NCBI GenBank assembly: GCA_036346205.1
Contig: JARFJB010002423.1
Span: forward strand, 124,001-188,000
Length of the DNA: 64,000 bases
Source of the DNA: Vesta saturnalis
Lineage: Eukaryota > Arthropoda > Insecta > Coleoptera > Lampyridae
Direction of reading: 5' to 3'
The stretch's first letter is position 1. The number at the start of each line of letters is the position of its first letter. Made by a program: the position numbers and the translations under genes. The notes beneath the pieces are model-generated. The model was given only the letters and a program-made list of their open reading frames with translations. It ran no database searches and was not told the origin of the DNA. Below, one piece after another: positions 43,571-54,078 of the stretch.

Positions 43571-44337
43571 CCAACGAAACAGTAGGCAATAAAAAAACTT
43601 TTATGCAGAAACGAGAGAGAACTATTTGATGTTTTTAGTGGAACACAGCGAATGTTACGTGTAGAATTATTTTATGAAATGGATGAGGGACCTTTCAACT
43701 TCGGTTGAACGAAAATCCGTGAACAGCCTTTAAACTCAATAAATGTGTCAATGTTAGTCATATTCGTGAAAACACACCTTTGCATATTTATTGTTGAAAA
43801 GTTATTGCTAACTTCACAGTAAATACGTGAAAGCTATTGCTAGAATGTTATTGCTAACTTAACTTCGCACGGGTTCTCCTAACTCATGAACCTTATCAAT
43901 TAATTTACTGTTAGAGTAATCTATTATTTTACTATTGAATACACTAAACTTTTACAATATTAAATAGCTACCAAAATGCAACAACAGTTTGATAGGTCAA
44001 ATATTTGTCATGTGAGAAATTGTTTTCATGGCTACAGCGAATAATCACAAAAAAAAAAACCATTGAAATACTGAATAACGTAGAAAAATCAAAATAACTC
44101 AAAAGTAGTGAGAGATATGTATAAAACATACTCATGAAAAATTGTGTAGTTTTTGATCCTTTTTAACACAGCGTAAAAATATACAAGGTGTTACATTCGA
44201 GAAAAGTGATATTTTTGAATGGTCTTTCCTTGGTTCAAATATGTATTTCTAATAAAACACAAGATAGTACATAATAATAGTTACATCTGTAAATATGATA
44301 TTTTGGATAAAATTCCAATTATTTCAAAAACCGTATA
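43571..44337. other. AT-rich region with no recognised gene
   Basis: No coding region supported. ATACAAGGTGTTACATTCGA near 44182 resembles a decayed mariner-type end. Confidence 0.35.
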
Positions 44338-45053
44338 CAGGGTGATTTACGATGGATAATAGGTTAGACGTTTATGAAGAACGAGGCATAGGATATTTCT
44401 GTAAATTTGGTCATTTACATAAGCGGTAATGCTCTATCGATCTAAAATATTTTCAGCATTGCGATGTTGCCGCTTATACCAAAAAGTCCTAGCAGCTTTA
44501 TTATTTTAAACGGAACACCCATATATTAATAAATTTTTAGAATCGCCCTTTTATTGGGATACTTTTTTATTAATATTTCCATATACCTACCTCTATCGGT
44601 TTTTGAGATAAAAAATAATTAGTGTTAAATATGGTCCAAAACATTGCTCTAATTAAATTTAAGTGAATTAGTGATCTCAATCCATGGAATGTTGAAATTT
44701 CGGGGATAGTTTAGATAGACCCGATGTATTTAATTTACACTGACAAATCGACTCCACATCATACAGGGCGTACTAAAATTACTATTATTTCCGCTATTAA
44801 TAAAATGAGCCAAAAGTTCGTTTTTTTTTTAATGAAACCCCCTGTATATTATTCAATAAATTGAACGAGAAAGAAAATGCTTTAAGACGTTATATCAAGT
44901 TCCTATACCTAAATCATCAAGTTTTCTTAATAAAGCCGCTTTTTTGTGAAAACAATTTTTTAATGGATTTAATTTAAAGTAACCATTGAAATATGAAGCT
45001 TATGACATTTCACCTGTAAACAGTTATTGACGGTGTTTGAAAAGTCTTCTAAA

Positions 45054-46169
45054 ATGAACGCAAATATTGATTATTCAAACGAAGTTCTTATGAAGTTATT
45101 TATTTTACACGGACAGTGTGATCAAATCATTGCGAGAACTTGCAGAAAATTTAACCAATGTATCCTGAATTAACACCAATGAACGAGAGGAAGTTTGTAA
45201 GATTACAAAATAATTTCATTAACTATGGCTCAAATTTAAAAGCGCCTCCAACATTACCAAAACCTGTTACTTCAAATGAAGACAATATTGTTAACGTTTT
45301 GGCATATTTTTATGCGTATCCAGAATCTTCCATTCGTAGCGAAGAAGCAAGACTTGGGTCTATCATACGCTTCAGTACAACGAATTTTGGAAAATCACAA
45401 AATGCATCCATATAAATTTACTACAGTTCAAGCCCTCAAAGCAGAAAACTTTGAACTTAAGAGTGCATTTTTGCGAAACCCTGTTAATACGTACACAAAA
45501 TAATTTGGAGCGATGAAGCAAAATTTACGAGGGATGGGATTTTTAACAGAAGGAATAAGCGCTTTGGGTTGATCATAATCCTCATGTAAAAAAAGAAATG
45601 GGGTTTCAAGAAAAATTTGACCCAAATGTTTTCTGTATTTTAAAGAAGAATAAAATTTCGTTTTTTATCTATGATGAAACACTAAATGCTGAGAAATATC
45701 TTCAAATACTAAGGACTACTGTTACTGATTTCGTCGAAATCGTCGAAATATAGGAATTCGTGGTTTCAGCTAGACGGAGCGCCAGCTCATTGCACCCAGC
45801 AAGCTTCCAGAAAACTATACGAAATGTTTGGAGATCGTTGATTTAGGCGTTTAGGGCCGTGGGACTAGCCACCAAGATCACCCGGTCTCACGCCGCTTGA
45901 CTTTTTTTTTATGGGGTGTTTTAAAAGCAAGGGTTTACAGTACTACAGTGCCTTCCAAAGAAGAACTTTGATGGAGAATAGTGCGGTGTATTGAAGATTT
46001 GGATCCCTATGAAACTGAAAAAGCAACCACGAGTCGCGTACAAAAGCACATTGTAAAATGTTTATTATGTAATGGAGTTGTTGTAAATATTTGGTATTTT
46101 TTTTTTACAATTTTGTTATTTTTATTTTTCCTAATTATGTTATTTTTTGTACTTTTACATATTAATTGA
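45054..46169 (+). pseudogene. mariner-like transposase, frameshifted
   Basis: ATG at 45054. The helix-turn-helix begins VLMKLFILHGQCDQIIARTC then shifts frame at about 45159, where one A of a short run is missing, and continues as YPELTPMNERKFVRLQNN. Next come NVLAYFYAYPESSIR, then (new frame) LGLSYASVQRILENHKMHPY and FKTTVQALKAENFELKS-like sequence. IIWSDEAKFT-type sequence with the first aspartate is near 45505, LDGAPAHCTQQASRKLYEMF near 45771 with the second, and PRSPGLTPLDFFLWGVLKAR near 45875, where SPD has become SPG but the PLD aspartate remains. The C-terminus reads EKATTSRVQKHIVKCL. The end at 46169 is loose. Confidence 0.82.
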
Positions 46170-46300
46170 ATTATTTTGTAATCTTACAAACTTCCTCTCG
46201 TTCATTGGTGTTAATTCAGGATGCATTTGGTTAAATTTTCTGACCGTTCTAACAATAATTTGATCACATTGTCTATGTAAAATAAATAATTTCATAAATT
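46168..46300 (-). repeat. inverted second copy of the transposase N-terminal coding sequence
   Basis: Read leftwards it encodes MKLFILHRQCDQIIVRTVRK then FNQMHPELTPMNERKFVRL, matching 45090-45222. This copy keeps the reading frame at the place where the main gene has lost one base. It joins directly to the right inverted arm; the 195 bp between arm and gene on the left (about 44880-45075) are missing here. Confidence 0.9.
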
Positions 46301-46910
46301 TTTCTTTGCCTTTCAATTTATTGAGTAATATACAGGGGGTTTCATTTAAAAAAACGAACTTTTGGCTCATTTTATTAATAGCGGAAATAATTGTAAATTT
46401 TAGCACGCTCTGTATGATATGGAGTCGATTTGTCAGTGTAAATTAAATACATCGGGTCTATCTAAACTATCACCAAAATTTCAACATTCCATGGATTAAG
46501 ATCACTAATTTACTTAAATTTAATTAGGGCCATGTTTTGGATCATATTTAACACAAATTATTTTTTATCTCGAAAACCGATAGAGATAGGTATATGAAAA
46601 TATTAACAAAAAAGTCTCCCAATAAAAGGGCGATTCTAAAATTTATTAATATATGGGTGTTCCGTTTAAAATAATAAAGTTGCTAGGACTTTTTGGTATA
46701 AGCGGCAACATCGCAATGCTGAAAATATTTTAGATCGATAGAACACTACCGCTTATGTAAATGACCAAATTTTAGAATGATCCTATGGATCGTTTTCCAT
46801 GAACGTCTAACCTACCATCCACCGTGAATCACCCTGTATTTTACATGAATGAAACCTATGTAAACTTTAATAATTGCACGTAGAATCCAAAAAAAGAATG
46901 ATATACAGGG

Positions 46911-46990
46911 TGTTCCATTAAAAAAATACTTTGTCTTGTCCCGATTTTGTGGAACACTGTATAGCCAATAATTTCAAAATGCGCATACTT
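46911..46990. repeat. isolated mariner-type end
   Basis: TACAGGGTGTTCCATTAAAA near 46911 is followed after 50 bp by GGAACACTGTA, a very short fold-back pair lying between two full elements. Confidence 0.6.
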
Positions 46991-47002
46991 ACTAGCCATA
47001 TA

Positions 47003-49525
47003 CAGGGTGATTCTTTGAGAGTTCTAATTAGATGTGTAGAGAAATTTGACAATTAAAATCTGAAATTTGGGGTATGGGGTTTTCGGATATGCCCAGTTGA
47101 TCTAAAATATTTCCGGTTATACCGAAAGTTGGCTAAAACTTCCTTATTTTAAATAGAACACCCTGTATATTATTACGTATTTCGATAAAGCTACCTTTGA
47201 GGATTATCTCAATATACGGTTTTGCTACCTTATACCGAGTGTTTTACGAGATATAACCAATTTTAATATGAAACAGTGTCCGGTTTGACATGCTGTATCT
47301 TTATAAACAATAAAAAGGGAAACAATCTGGTTGGTAAAAATTTCTTTAGTATCATCTAATTTAATAAAACTTTAACATTTTGTGGATAAAATAATTTTTA
47401 ATGTAAGAGGTGATTTAAAACGCGTACTAAAACATTTCTGAACTTTCTTAAATGGATCACTCTGTATTTTATAACGTTATTAGAAAGAGCTTTAACTGTT
47501 CTTTAAGTTTTATTAACCATTCCCTATACTTAAATCGAGCCGTTATTGGGGTATTTAGCTTTTAATGTATGGAATAATGATTTATATTATGATTTTGATT
47601 ATTATTGTATAGTGTTCCATGAAAATTTTAGTTGACAGTTTCCAGTTTGCGCCTAAAATTCTAGATAGATAAACAAGTTAACATTTTTCCTATTGTAGAA
47701 AGTTTAAGATTTAAAGTATAGTTAAGGATAATGGCCAGATCAGAAGATTTCATTAATTTATTACTAATTCACGGAAAATGTCACAAACCGCAGCGAGAAC
47801 ATGTCGTATTTTTGCAGAACGATACCCTGACTTACCTCCTCCAACTAATAAAACCATTGCTGCTGTTATGAATAATTTGCAAGAGTATGGATCATTTAGA
47901 GCACAAACTATTAGAGATAAGCCGATAGTCAATAATGAAGATAATGAGGTAAACGTTTTGGCATTAACTGTATATCCGAATGCTTCCATAAGAGATGTAA
48001 CGCGTCATTTGCGATTGTCATTTTCAACAATTCAAAGAATTTAAAAAATATATAAATGGAGACCTTATTCCTACACCACTGTACATTCCCTAACTAATAC
48101 AGATTTAGAAAAAAGGATTAACTTTTGTGAATGGCTTATTATGCAGAAAGATGGGGATGAAGATTTTTTAAGTAGTATCATTTGGGTTGACGAGGCAAAA
48201 TTTACGAATAATGGAATGTTCAACAGGCATAATTGTTACTACTGGGCAACCGAAAATCCCCATCTAAAAAGGGCAAGAGCATTTCAAGAAAGATGGTCCT
48301 TTTTAGCGTGTTTTGTGCAGTAAAAGGTAGGTAGACATAAAATTTAAAATAGGGTAAAAGGCAGGTGCTTAAATCCTAGATCGTTGTCTTTAATCTTTTG
48401 ATAATTGTTTAAGGTGATCGAATTTTATGTGTCCACTTCTACGACGAAAACCTTACTGGAAATTTTAAGAAATTTGGTTCAACCAAATTTGGTCAATTTG
48501 CAGTGATAGAGAGAAATCAAGCATGGTACCAACAAGACGGCGCGACACAGCACAGTACTAGAGCCGTTGGCCGATGTCTGGACGAAATGTTTGATGGAAG
48601 GTGGATAGCAAATAAAGATCCATATCTGTGGTCTCCACGTTCTCCTGATATGACCCCCTTAGACTTTTTCATTTGGGGATTTATAAAAAATAAAGTTTAC
48701 GAGAATCCTGCAACAACCAAACAAGACACTATAGAAAGGGTTCGGAATGCATTTGCGTCACTAACACCAGTGCAGATTAGACAGGCAACAATAACCTCCA
48801 TGCTTCAAAGAGCTAATAAATGTTTGCAGCAACAAGGAGATGTTTTTGAGCATTTACTTTAAATGTTAAATTTGATTTTATACATGTTTTTTTTTTTTAT
48901 TTTACATTTTGAATTCTTTGACGTTTTAATGTAATATTTTGTGCTATAAAATTAAATACCCCAAAATAAAGGTTCGATTTAGGTATAGGGAGTGGTTAAT
49001 AAAACTTAAAGAACAGTTAAACCTCTTTCTAATAACGTTATAAAATACAGGGTGATCCATTTAAGAAAGGCGAGAAATGTTTTAGTACGCGTTTTGAATC
49101 ACCTCGTACATTAAAAATTATTTTATCCACAAAATGTTAAAGTTTTATTAAAATAGATGATACTAAAGAAATTTTTACCAATCAGATTGTTTCCCTTTTT
49201 ATTTATAAAGATACAGTGTGTCAAACCGGACACTGTTTCGTATTAAAATTGGTCATATCTCGTAAAACACTCGGTATAAGGTAGCAAAACCGTATATTGT
49301 GAGAATCCTCAAAAGTAGCTTTATCGAAATACGTAATAATATACAGGGTGTTCTATTTAAAATAAGGACGTTTTAGCCAACTTCCGGTATGACCGGAAGT
49401 GGTAGAAGACTAAATATTTTAGATCAACTGGGCATATCCGAAAACCCCATACCCCAAATTTTCAGATTTTAATTATGTCAAGTTTCTCTAAAACATCTAA
49501 TTAGAACTCCCAAAGAATCACCCTG
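47003..49525 (+). mobile_element. mariner-like element with ~570-bp inverted arms
   Basis: TA (47001-47002 and 49526-49527) flanks CAGGGTGATTCTTTGAGAGT and its inverted partner. The arms 47003 to about 47572 and about 48948 to 49525 agree over most of their length, for example CCCAGTTGATCTAAAATATT, CACCCTGTATATTATTACGT, AGTGTCCGGTTTGACA and TTAAGTTTTATTAACCA. The right arm has a small palindromic addition CTTCCGGTATGACCGGAAG near 49381. Confidence 0.93.
47731..48862 (+). pseudogene. mariner-like transposase (DD41D spacing) with a probable intron, nearly complete
   Basis: ATG at 47731 starts MARSEDFINLLLIHGKC. After a one-base shift the DUF4817-like helix-turn-helix continues AARTCRIFAERYPDLPPPTN and holds through NVLALTVYPNASIRDVTRHL to SFSTIQRI (48041), where a TAA intervenes. 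The catalytic region reads SIIWVDEAKFTNNGMFNRHN, then FCAVK. At 48326/48327 AAAAG/GTAGGT and at 48413/48414 TTTAAG/GTGATC fit an 87-bp intron, after which DRILCVHFYDENLTGN continues. The second and third acids are in WYQQDGATQHSTRAVGRCLD and SPDMTPLDFFIWGFIKNKVY, 41 residues apart by my count. The C-terminus is intact to 48862. About three small defects disable it; it is among the best kept here. Confidence 0.87.
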
Positions 49526-51699
49526 TATGATAAATACATTTTATTGGCAAAGTTTAGTACATTTTTATGAGAAGTTACATAAAGGTACATATTTTTCATT
49601 TAATCCAACCTTTTATCACTTGTTAAAGGAGATGTCAACTTGAAACACGCTGCCAAATACGAAAATGCAGAAGAAAAATCTGCAAGTTCATTGTTCAATG
49701 GCCAGAATTTATTACTCATAAATACCTCCGTGGGTCCCGTTTCTTTACTTTAAAAACCGTGCATAGTGAAGGGAATCAAGTTTCTTGCATCCTTTCAGTT
49801 TTGAAGGTGCTTGTTATTTTAAACATTTTTCTCAGACTAATTTTAAATTTGTGGATACAAGCAACTTCTTAGTTGGCGAGAAGGTACATAATGTTGTATT
49901 TAAACAATCAAATCCCTACGGCACTTTTTTTCAACAGATTGCGATCCTCCTTATATCTAAAGAGGCTGAGAAACGCAGTAGTTGACTAATGCACAAAGAT
50001 ATTAAAAAGAAATAATTTTTATTTAATTTTGACCAAAATGTTTACTAATGTTATCTACATAACAAATCCGTAAATAATATTTCAGTAAAAATAAGCGTGT
50101 TTATTAGGATCAAGTTGAAACCTGCATTTCTCTTCGTAATTTGACTATGCAACCGTTTTTTTGCTTTAAAGATAACTAACCGGCTATTCTTACACAAATG
50201 CTGTTGTTTAATTTAGTAGTATAAAGAATCATTCATCTTAATAAGCAAGTTATCACCTTATCGCAATCAGGTCATTTAGTTTTTGTACATGCCAGTTATT
50301 TTGGAAAACTACGAATTTAATGGGATGTCTGCCACAATTTGTTAAAATAATAGGAAACGAAACCGCAAACACATTAAATTAAGATCTACAATCTGTAGAT
50401 TAACTTGTTCTATCCTTAAAATGAAATCAAAAAGATATAAATATTACGTCGCAATAACTATACAGTTTGAAATTTAAACTGCCAAAACTAAACAAAAAAT
50501 GTCTAACCGTCCAACGTGAACGATGTAATTAATAAATATATAGGTTAGGAGGTATAAGTCGATAATTTATACAAAAAAACTATTCTGAATATGTTTAACT
50601 TACCCTAATTTATTAATTTTCAGCTCCACTAACTAGATTACTTGCACTCACTAGCACGTGGCCAAGATTAGTAGCAACGGCGGGAACGTGCCTAACTTGT
50701 GGAGGAATACTTTTGATATGGACAACAACAAGGACAAACAATTGCTTTGTATTCATAATGGCTGGGACATGTGCAGGTATCAAATATAAACTAACCAATC
50801 ACTGCTCTTACAGTTTCAGCATAGGCGTAGATAGCACGTTAAAATCTGTTTTGAAAATTAAATATTTAATTTGAAAATAAATCGGCGTAATAAACTATTA
50901 ATGACAACACAATTACTTAAAATTATCCAATTTACCATTCTTAACGTAGAAAAATATACATACTAACGCTCTAAATGTTGTTTTCTAATTTTCTTTCTGC
51001 ACCGTAATAAAATTAGTAATTCGTAAATAAAAGATGAAAACAACATTTACGCTTTGTAGTTTGAAGCATGATTGTATAAATATGGTATTTCACTTTACGT
51101 TTGCACATTCCTGTACCTTTTATTTCTTTTCATAGCACTGTTAAATCATTAGACAAGGTAAGATACCTTGTCTTAGATTAAATCTAGGTGCAGTGGCGTA
51201 GTTAGAGATATCGGGGTCTTTTCGTGTAAATTGTTCGAATGATTATAATTTAAAAAAATCCTGCACCAAGTACGAAGTGGGACCATTTTCATATACAAAT
51301 ATAACTTGAAATGGAAGCTAATATAAATTGATTGATGCATCGACATACTCAACGTTACGATGTAAGAGTAAATAATTCATAATTTTGTTAATGTTATGGC
51401 GTTATGCTACTATCAAGTTATTACAAATGTGTGTTGATAAACCATTACAAAGCATTCGTTTAATTGTTACTTCTAAAAACACTCTATGAGGTTTAGTCTG
51501 AGTTCCAAATGCCTAAAAATAGGGTAACCTTGTTTTTAGGTATGAATAGAATGTTTTGGATGTTCTTGATAACTTATGTAGATTTCAAATCCGTTTGATG
51601 CCACTCTGCCACACTTGAGCATTGTGAGTAATTCAAGATGGCGTCCAAAAATGTGCAATTTTGTTTTGCAGCAATACTGATCGGTGGTATATGATTATA
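49526..51699. other. AT-rich region with no recognised gene
   Basis: I see no convincing gene in this 2.2-kb gap between two mariner-like elements. Short frames near 49785-49985 (plus) and 50613-50798 (minus) have no recognisable motif. AAGATGGCGTCC near 51637 recurs at about 19473. This is the best candidate in the window for ordinary unique host DNA. Confidence 0.4.
51151..51173. repeat. perfect 10-bp stem, 3-base loop
   Basis: AGACAAGGTA, AGA, TACCTTGTCT. No T-run follows, and nothing suggests a terminator. Confidence 0.85.
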
Positions 51700-53800
51700 C
51701 AGAGTGGGGGCCTACTGCGTGGGCGGGGGATTTCTCCTTAACTATTAGAGATATCAAAACCAATGTTGGTGTGGTAATACACGATAATTGGTCCTACATT
51801 CTAAAAATATTTAGGTATATACAAGGCGGTTGACAAAAATATGCCAACCCAAACCTGTGTTTTTAAATGGAACACCATGCATATTTTTAGATTTTTGGAT
51901 TCACTGTTACATTTAGAATAAAAGTATAGAAATTTGTATCTGTATCACTAACTGTTTTGCAGATATCCTCACTTTAGTACTAAAATAGAGTTAACTTTGG
52001 AACCACGATGCGAGCGTTGTCGCCACGATTTTGTAAATCTGTTTATACCACCGACTATTAATAATAGTCTACTAACAAACTGGGAAATTTTTCGAAAACA
52101 TGTCAAACTATACAGAATGATTAACTTACGGGAAATGTAATTTTTCTCAATTTTTTTAAATGCAACACCCTGTATATTTTTTCACATTTCGATTCCTCGT
52201 GAAAAGTAAATATCAATTGATAATAGGTTTTATAGCCGTAATCTTGAGATATTAACGTTTTTACGTAAAAATATTCTAAAATACAAATTTACCATGACAA
52301 TAGAATTCAACAAAACAAATCAGGTAGGCTAGCCGCTTGTAATAAAGAGGGACAATTGCATCCATTGTTTTGACGTTTGTATAATCATTAAAATATTGTT
52401 TCTGTGTTTTTGGATTGTCGTTTTGTCAATTTTTGTACAAAAAGAATTTTTCCAAAGAAGAAATGGTCGATATGATCTTTATTTACGGCGAAGCTCAAAG
52501 AAATGCTTTGCTGGCTACCCGTTTGTACTGTGAACGATACCCAGAGAGAAGATAGCCGCGGAAATAATCGTTTATGAATGTAGCTGAGAGATTTATAAAT
52601 TGTGGAAGTGTGTTTTCCTATGCGCGCAAAAACAAGCCCAAATGAAGAAATAGAAAATCTGCAAATTAGTACCAGAGAGCTAAGTACACACCTAGACCTA
52701 AATAGAAATACAGTTCGCAGCTTTATTAAAAAAAAACAAATATTCGTACGGTGTGCTTTCAACTGGATGGTGCCCCTCCACACTATGTAATCAACGCTAG
52801 GCAATATCTCGATAGAAATTATCCGATGAGGTGGGTGGGACGAGGTGATGTGCAAAACTGGCCAGCCAGATCACCGGATCTTACACCCTTGATTTCTTCC
52901 TTTAGGGCTACGTTAACGAAAAAGTTCACCAACATCCTCCCGCCACAAGCGAAGATATGAAAAATAGAATTAGAGCTGCGTTTCAATCCATTTCGCCTCT
53001 AATGTTGTTCGGAGTGAATCTGTCGTTTACCGAGCGAATTGCAAAGTGTTTAGCTAGGCGTGGTCATCATTTTAAACATTTAATTTGAATTTATGGTTTT
53101 ATTCGTTTATGTTTACTTGTTCAACTTATTGTAGTGTACAGAATTATTTTATTGTTTAGTTATTAATTAAGTTTTCCTATCAGTTAAAGAATTTATTTGC
53201 CATTCGTATTTTCTTATTTGCTCTGGATTTTGTTTTATTTGTTCTTCTATATGTCAATATTTTCAAATAAAGCGTCAATGTCTCAAGAAGGGTCCGTCTT
53301 ATGGCTATAAAACTTATTATCAATTAGTATCTACTTTTCACGGGGAATCGAAATGTGAAAAAATATACAGGGCGTAGCATTTGAAAAAATTGAGAACAAT
53401 TACATTTCGCGTAAGTTAATCATTCTGTTAGTTTTGCATGTTTTCGAAAAAATTCCCAGTTTGTTTGTTAGTAGACTATTATTAATAGTCGTTGGTATAA
53501 ACAGATTTACAAAATCGTGGCGACAACGTCTCATCGTGGTTCCAAAGTTAACTCTCTCAGATACAAATTTCTATACTTTTATTCTAAATGTAACAGTGAA
53601 TGCAAACATGTAAAAATATACAGGATGTTCTATTTAATAAACAGGTTTGGGTTGGCATATTTTTGTCAATCACCTGTCATATACCTAAATATTTTTAGAA
53701 TGTAGGTCCAGTGATTGTGTATTACCACACTCAAATTGGTTTTGATATCTCTAATAGTTAAGGAGCAATCCTCCACCCACGCAGTAGACACTCACCCTGT
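51700..53800 (+). mobile_element. mariner-like element with ~530-560 bp inverted arms, internally deleted
   Basis: TA (51698-51699 and 53801-53802) flanks CAGAGTGGGGGCCTACTGCG and its inverted partner ending CACCCTG. The arms 51700 to about 52265 and about 53270 to 53800 match, for example AACTATTAGAGATATCAAAA, TGTTTATACCACCGACTATT and TTTTTTCACATTTCGATTCC. The transposase between them has lost its middle. Confidence 0.9.
52463..53088 (+). pseudogene. mariner-like transposase with large internal deletion
   Basis: ATG at 52463 gives MVDMIFIYGEAQRNALLATR and LYCERYPERR, the DUF4817-like helix-turn-helix. An RELSTHLDLNRNTVRSFIKK stretch (second helix-turn-helix, about 52672-52731) then runs straight into RTVCFQLDGAPPHYVINARQ, so the segment with the first catalytic aspartate has been deleted. 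WVGRGDVQNWPARSPDLTPL follows, with a frame change just before the third aspartate. The C-terminus SLTERI-like, CLARRGHHFKHL ends at a TGA at 53086-53088. No active enzyme is possible. Confidence 0.82.
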
Positions 53801-54078
53801 ATATGTTTTTTTTTTGGTCGAGGAGTAAAAATATGAAGTCAGTTTTTACATAATACGAAATATTTTATTGCTTAACTAAAACTGGAGTAATCTTTTTTTT
53901 GCAATAAACTATAAACCGCTTGTAAGTGCAAAATAAATTTAAGCGTGATTACTCAAGAAGACTTTATTGGAACATAATAATCACTTGACAAAATTTAAGT
54001 TCAATACCCTATTTGAAAAAGATACACTTAATAGTTTGTGTTAGTTTAAGATAACACAGTTCTAAAGTACAGATCAAA

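Larger units (their letters stand above)
44338..46836 (+). mobile_element. mariner-like fold-back element with ~540-bp arms
   Basis: TA flanks CAGGGTGATTTACGATGG on the left (44336-44337) and the reverse complement ending at 46836 on the right (TA 46837-46838). The arms 44338 to about 44880 and about 46305 to 46836 match closely; examples are AGATCGATAGAACA, GGAACACCCATATATTAATA, CCTCTATCGGTTTTTGAGAT and AAGTTCGTTTTTTTTTTAAT. Unusually, the right arm then carries an inverted copy of the start of the transposase gene. Confidence 0.92.

Noticed and set aside
49526..51699. A host gene in the largest element-free gap
   Set aside because: No frame above 66 codons, no recognisable domain, and no convincing exon chain could be read by eye.
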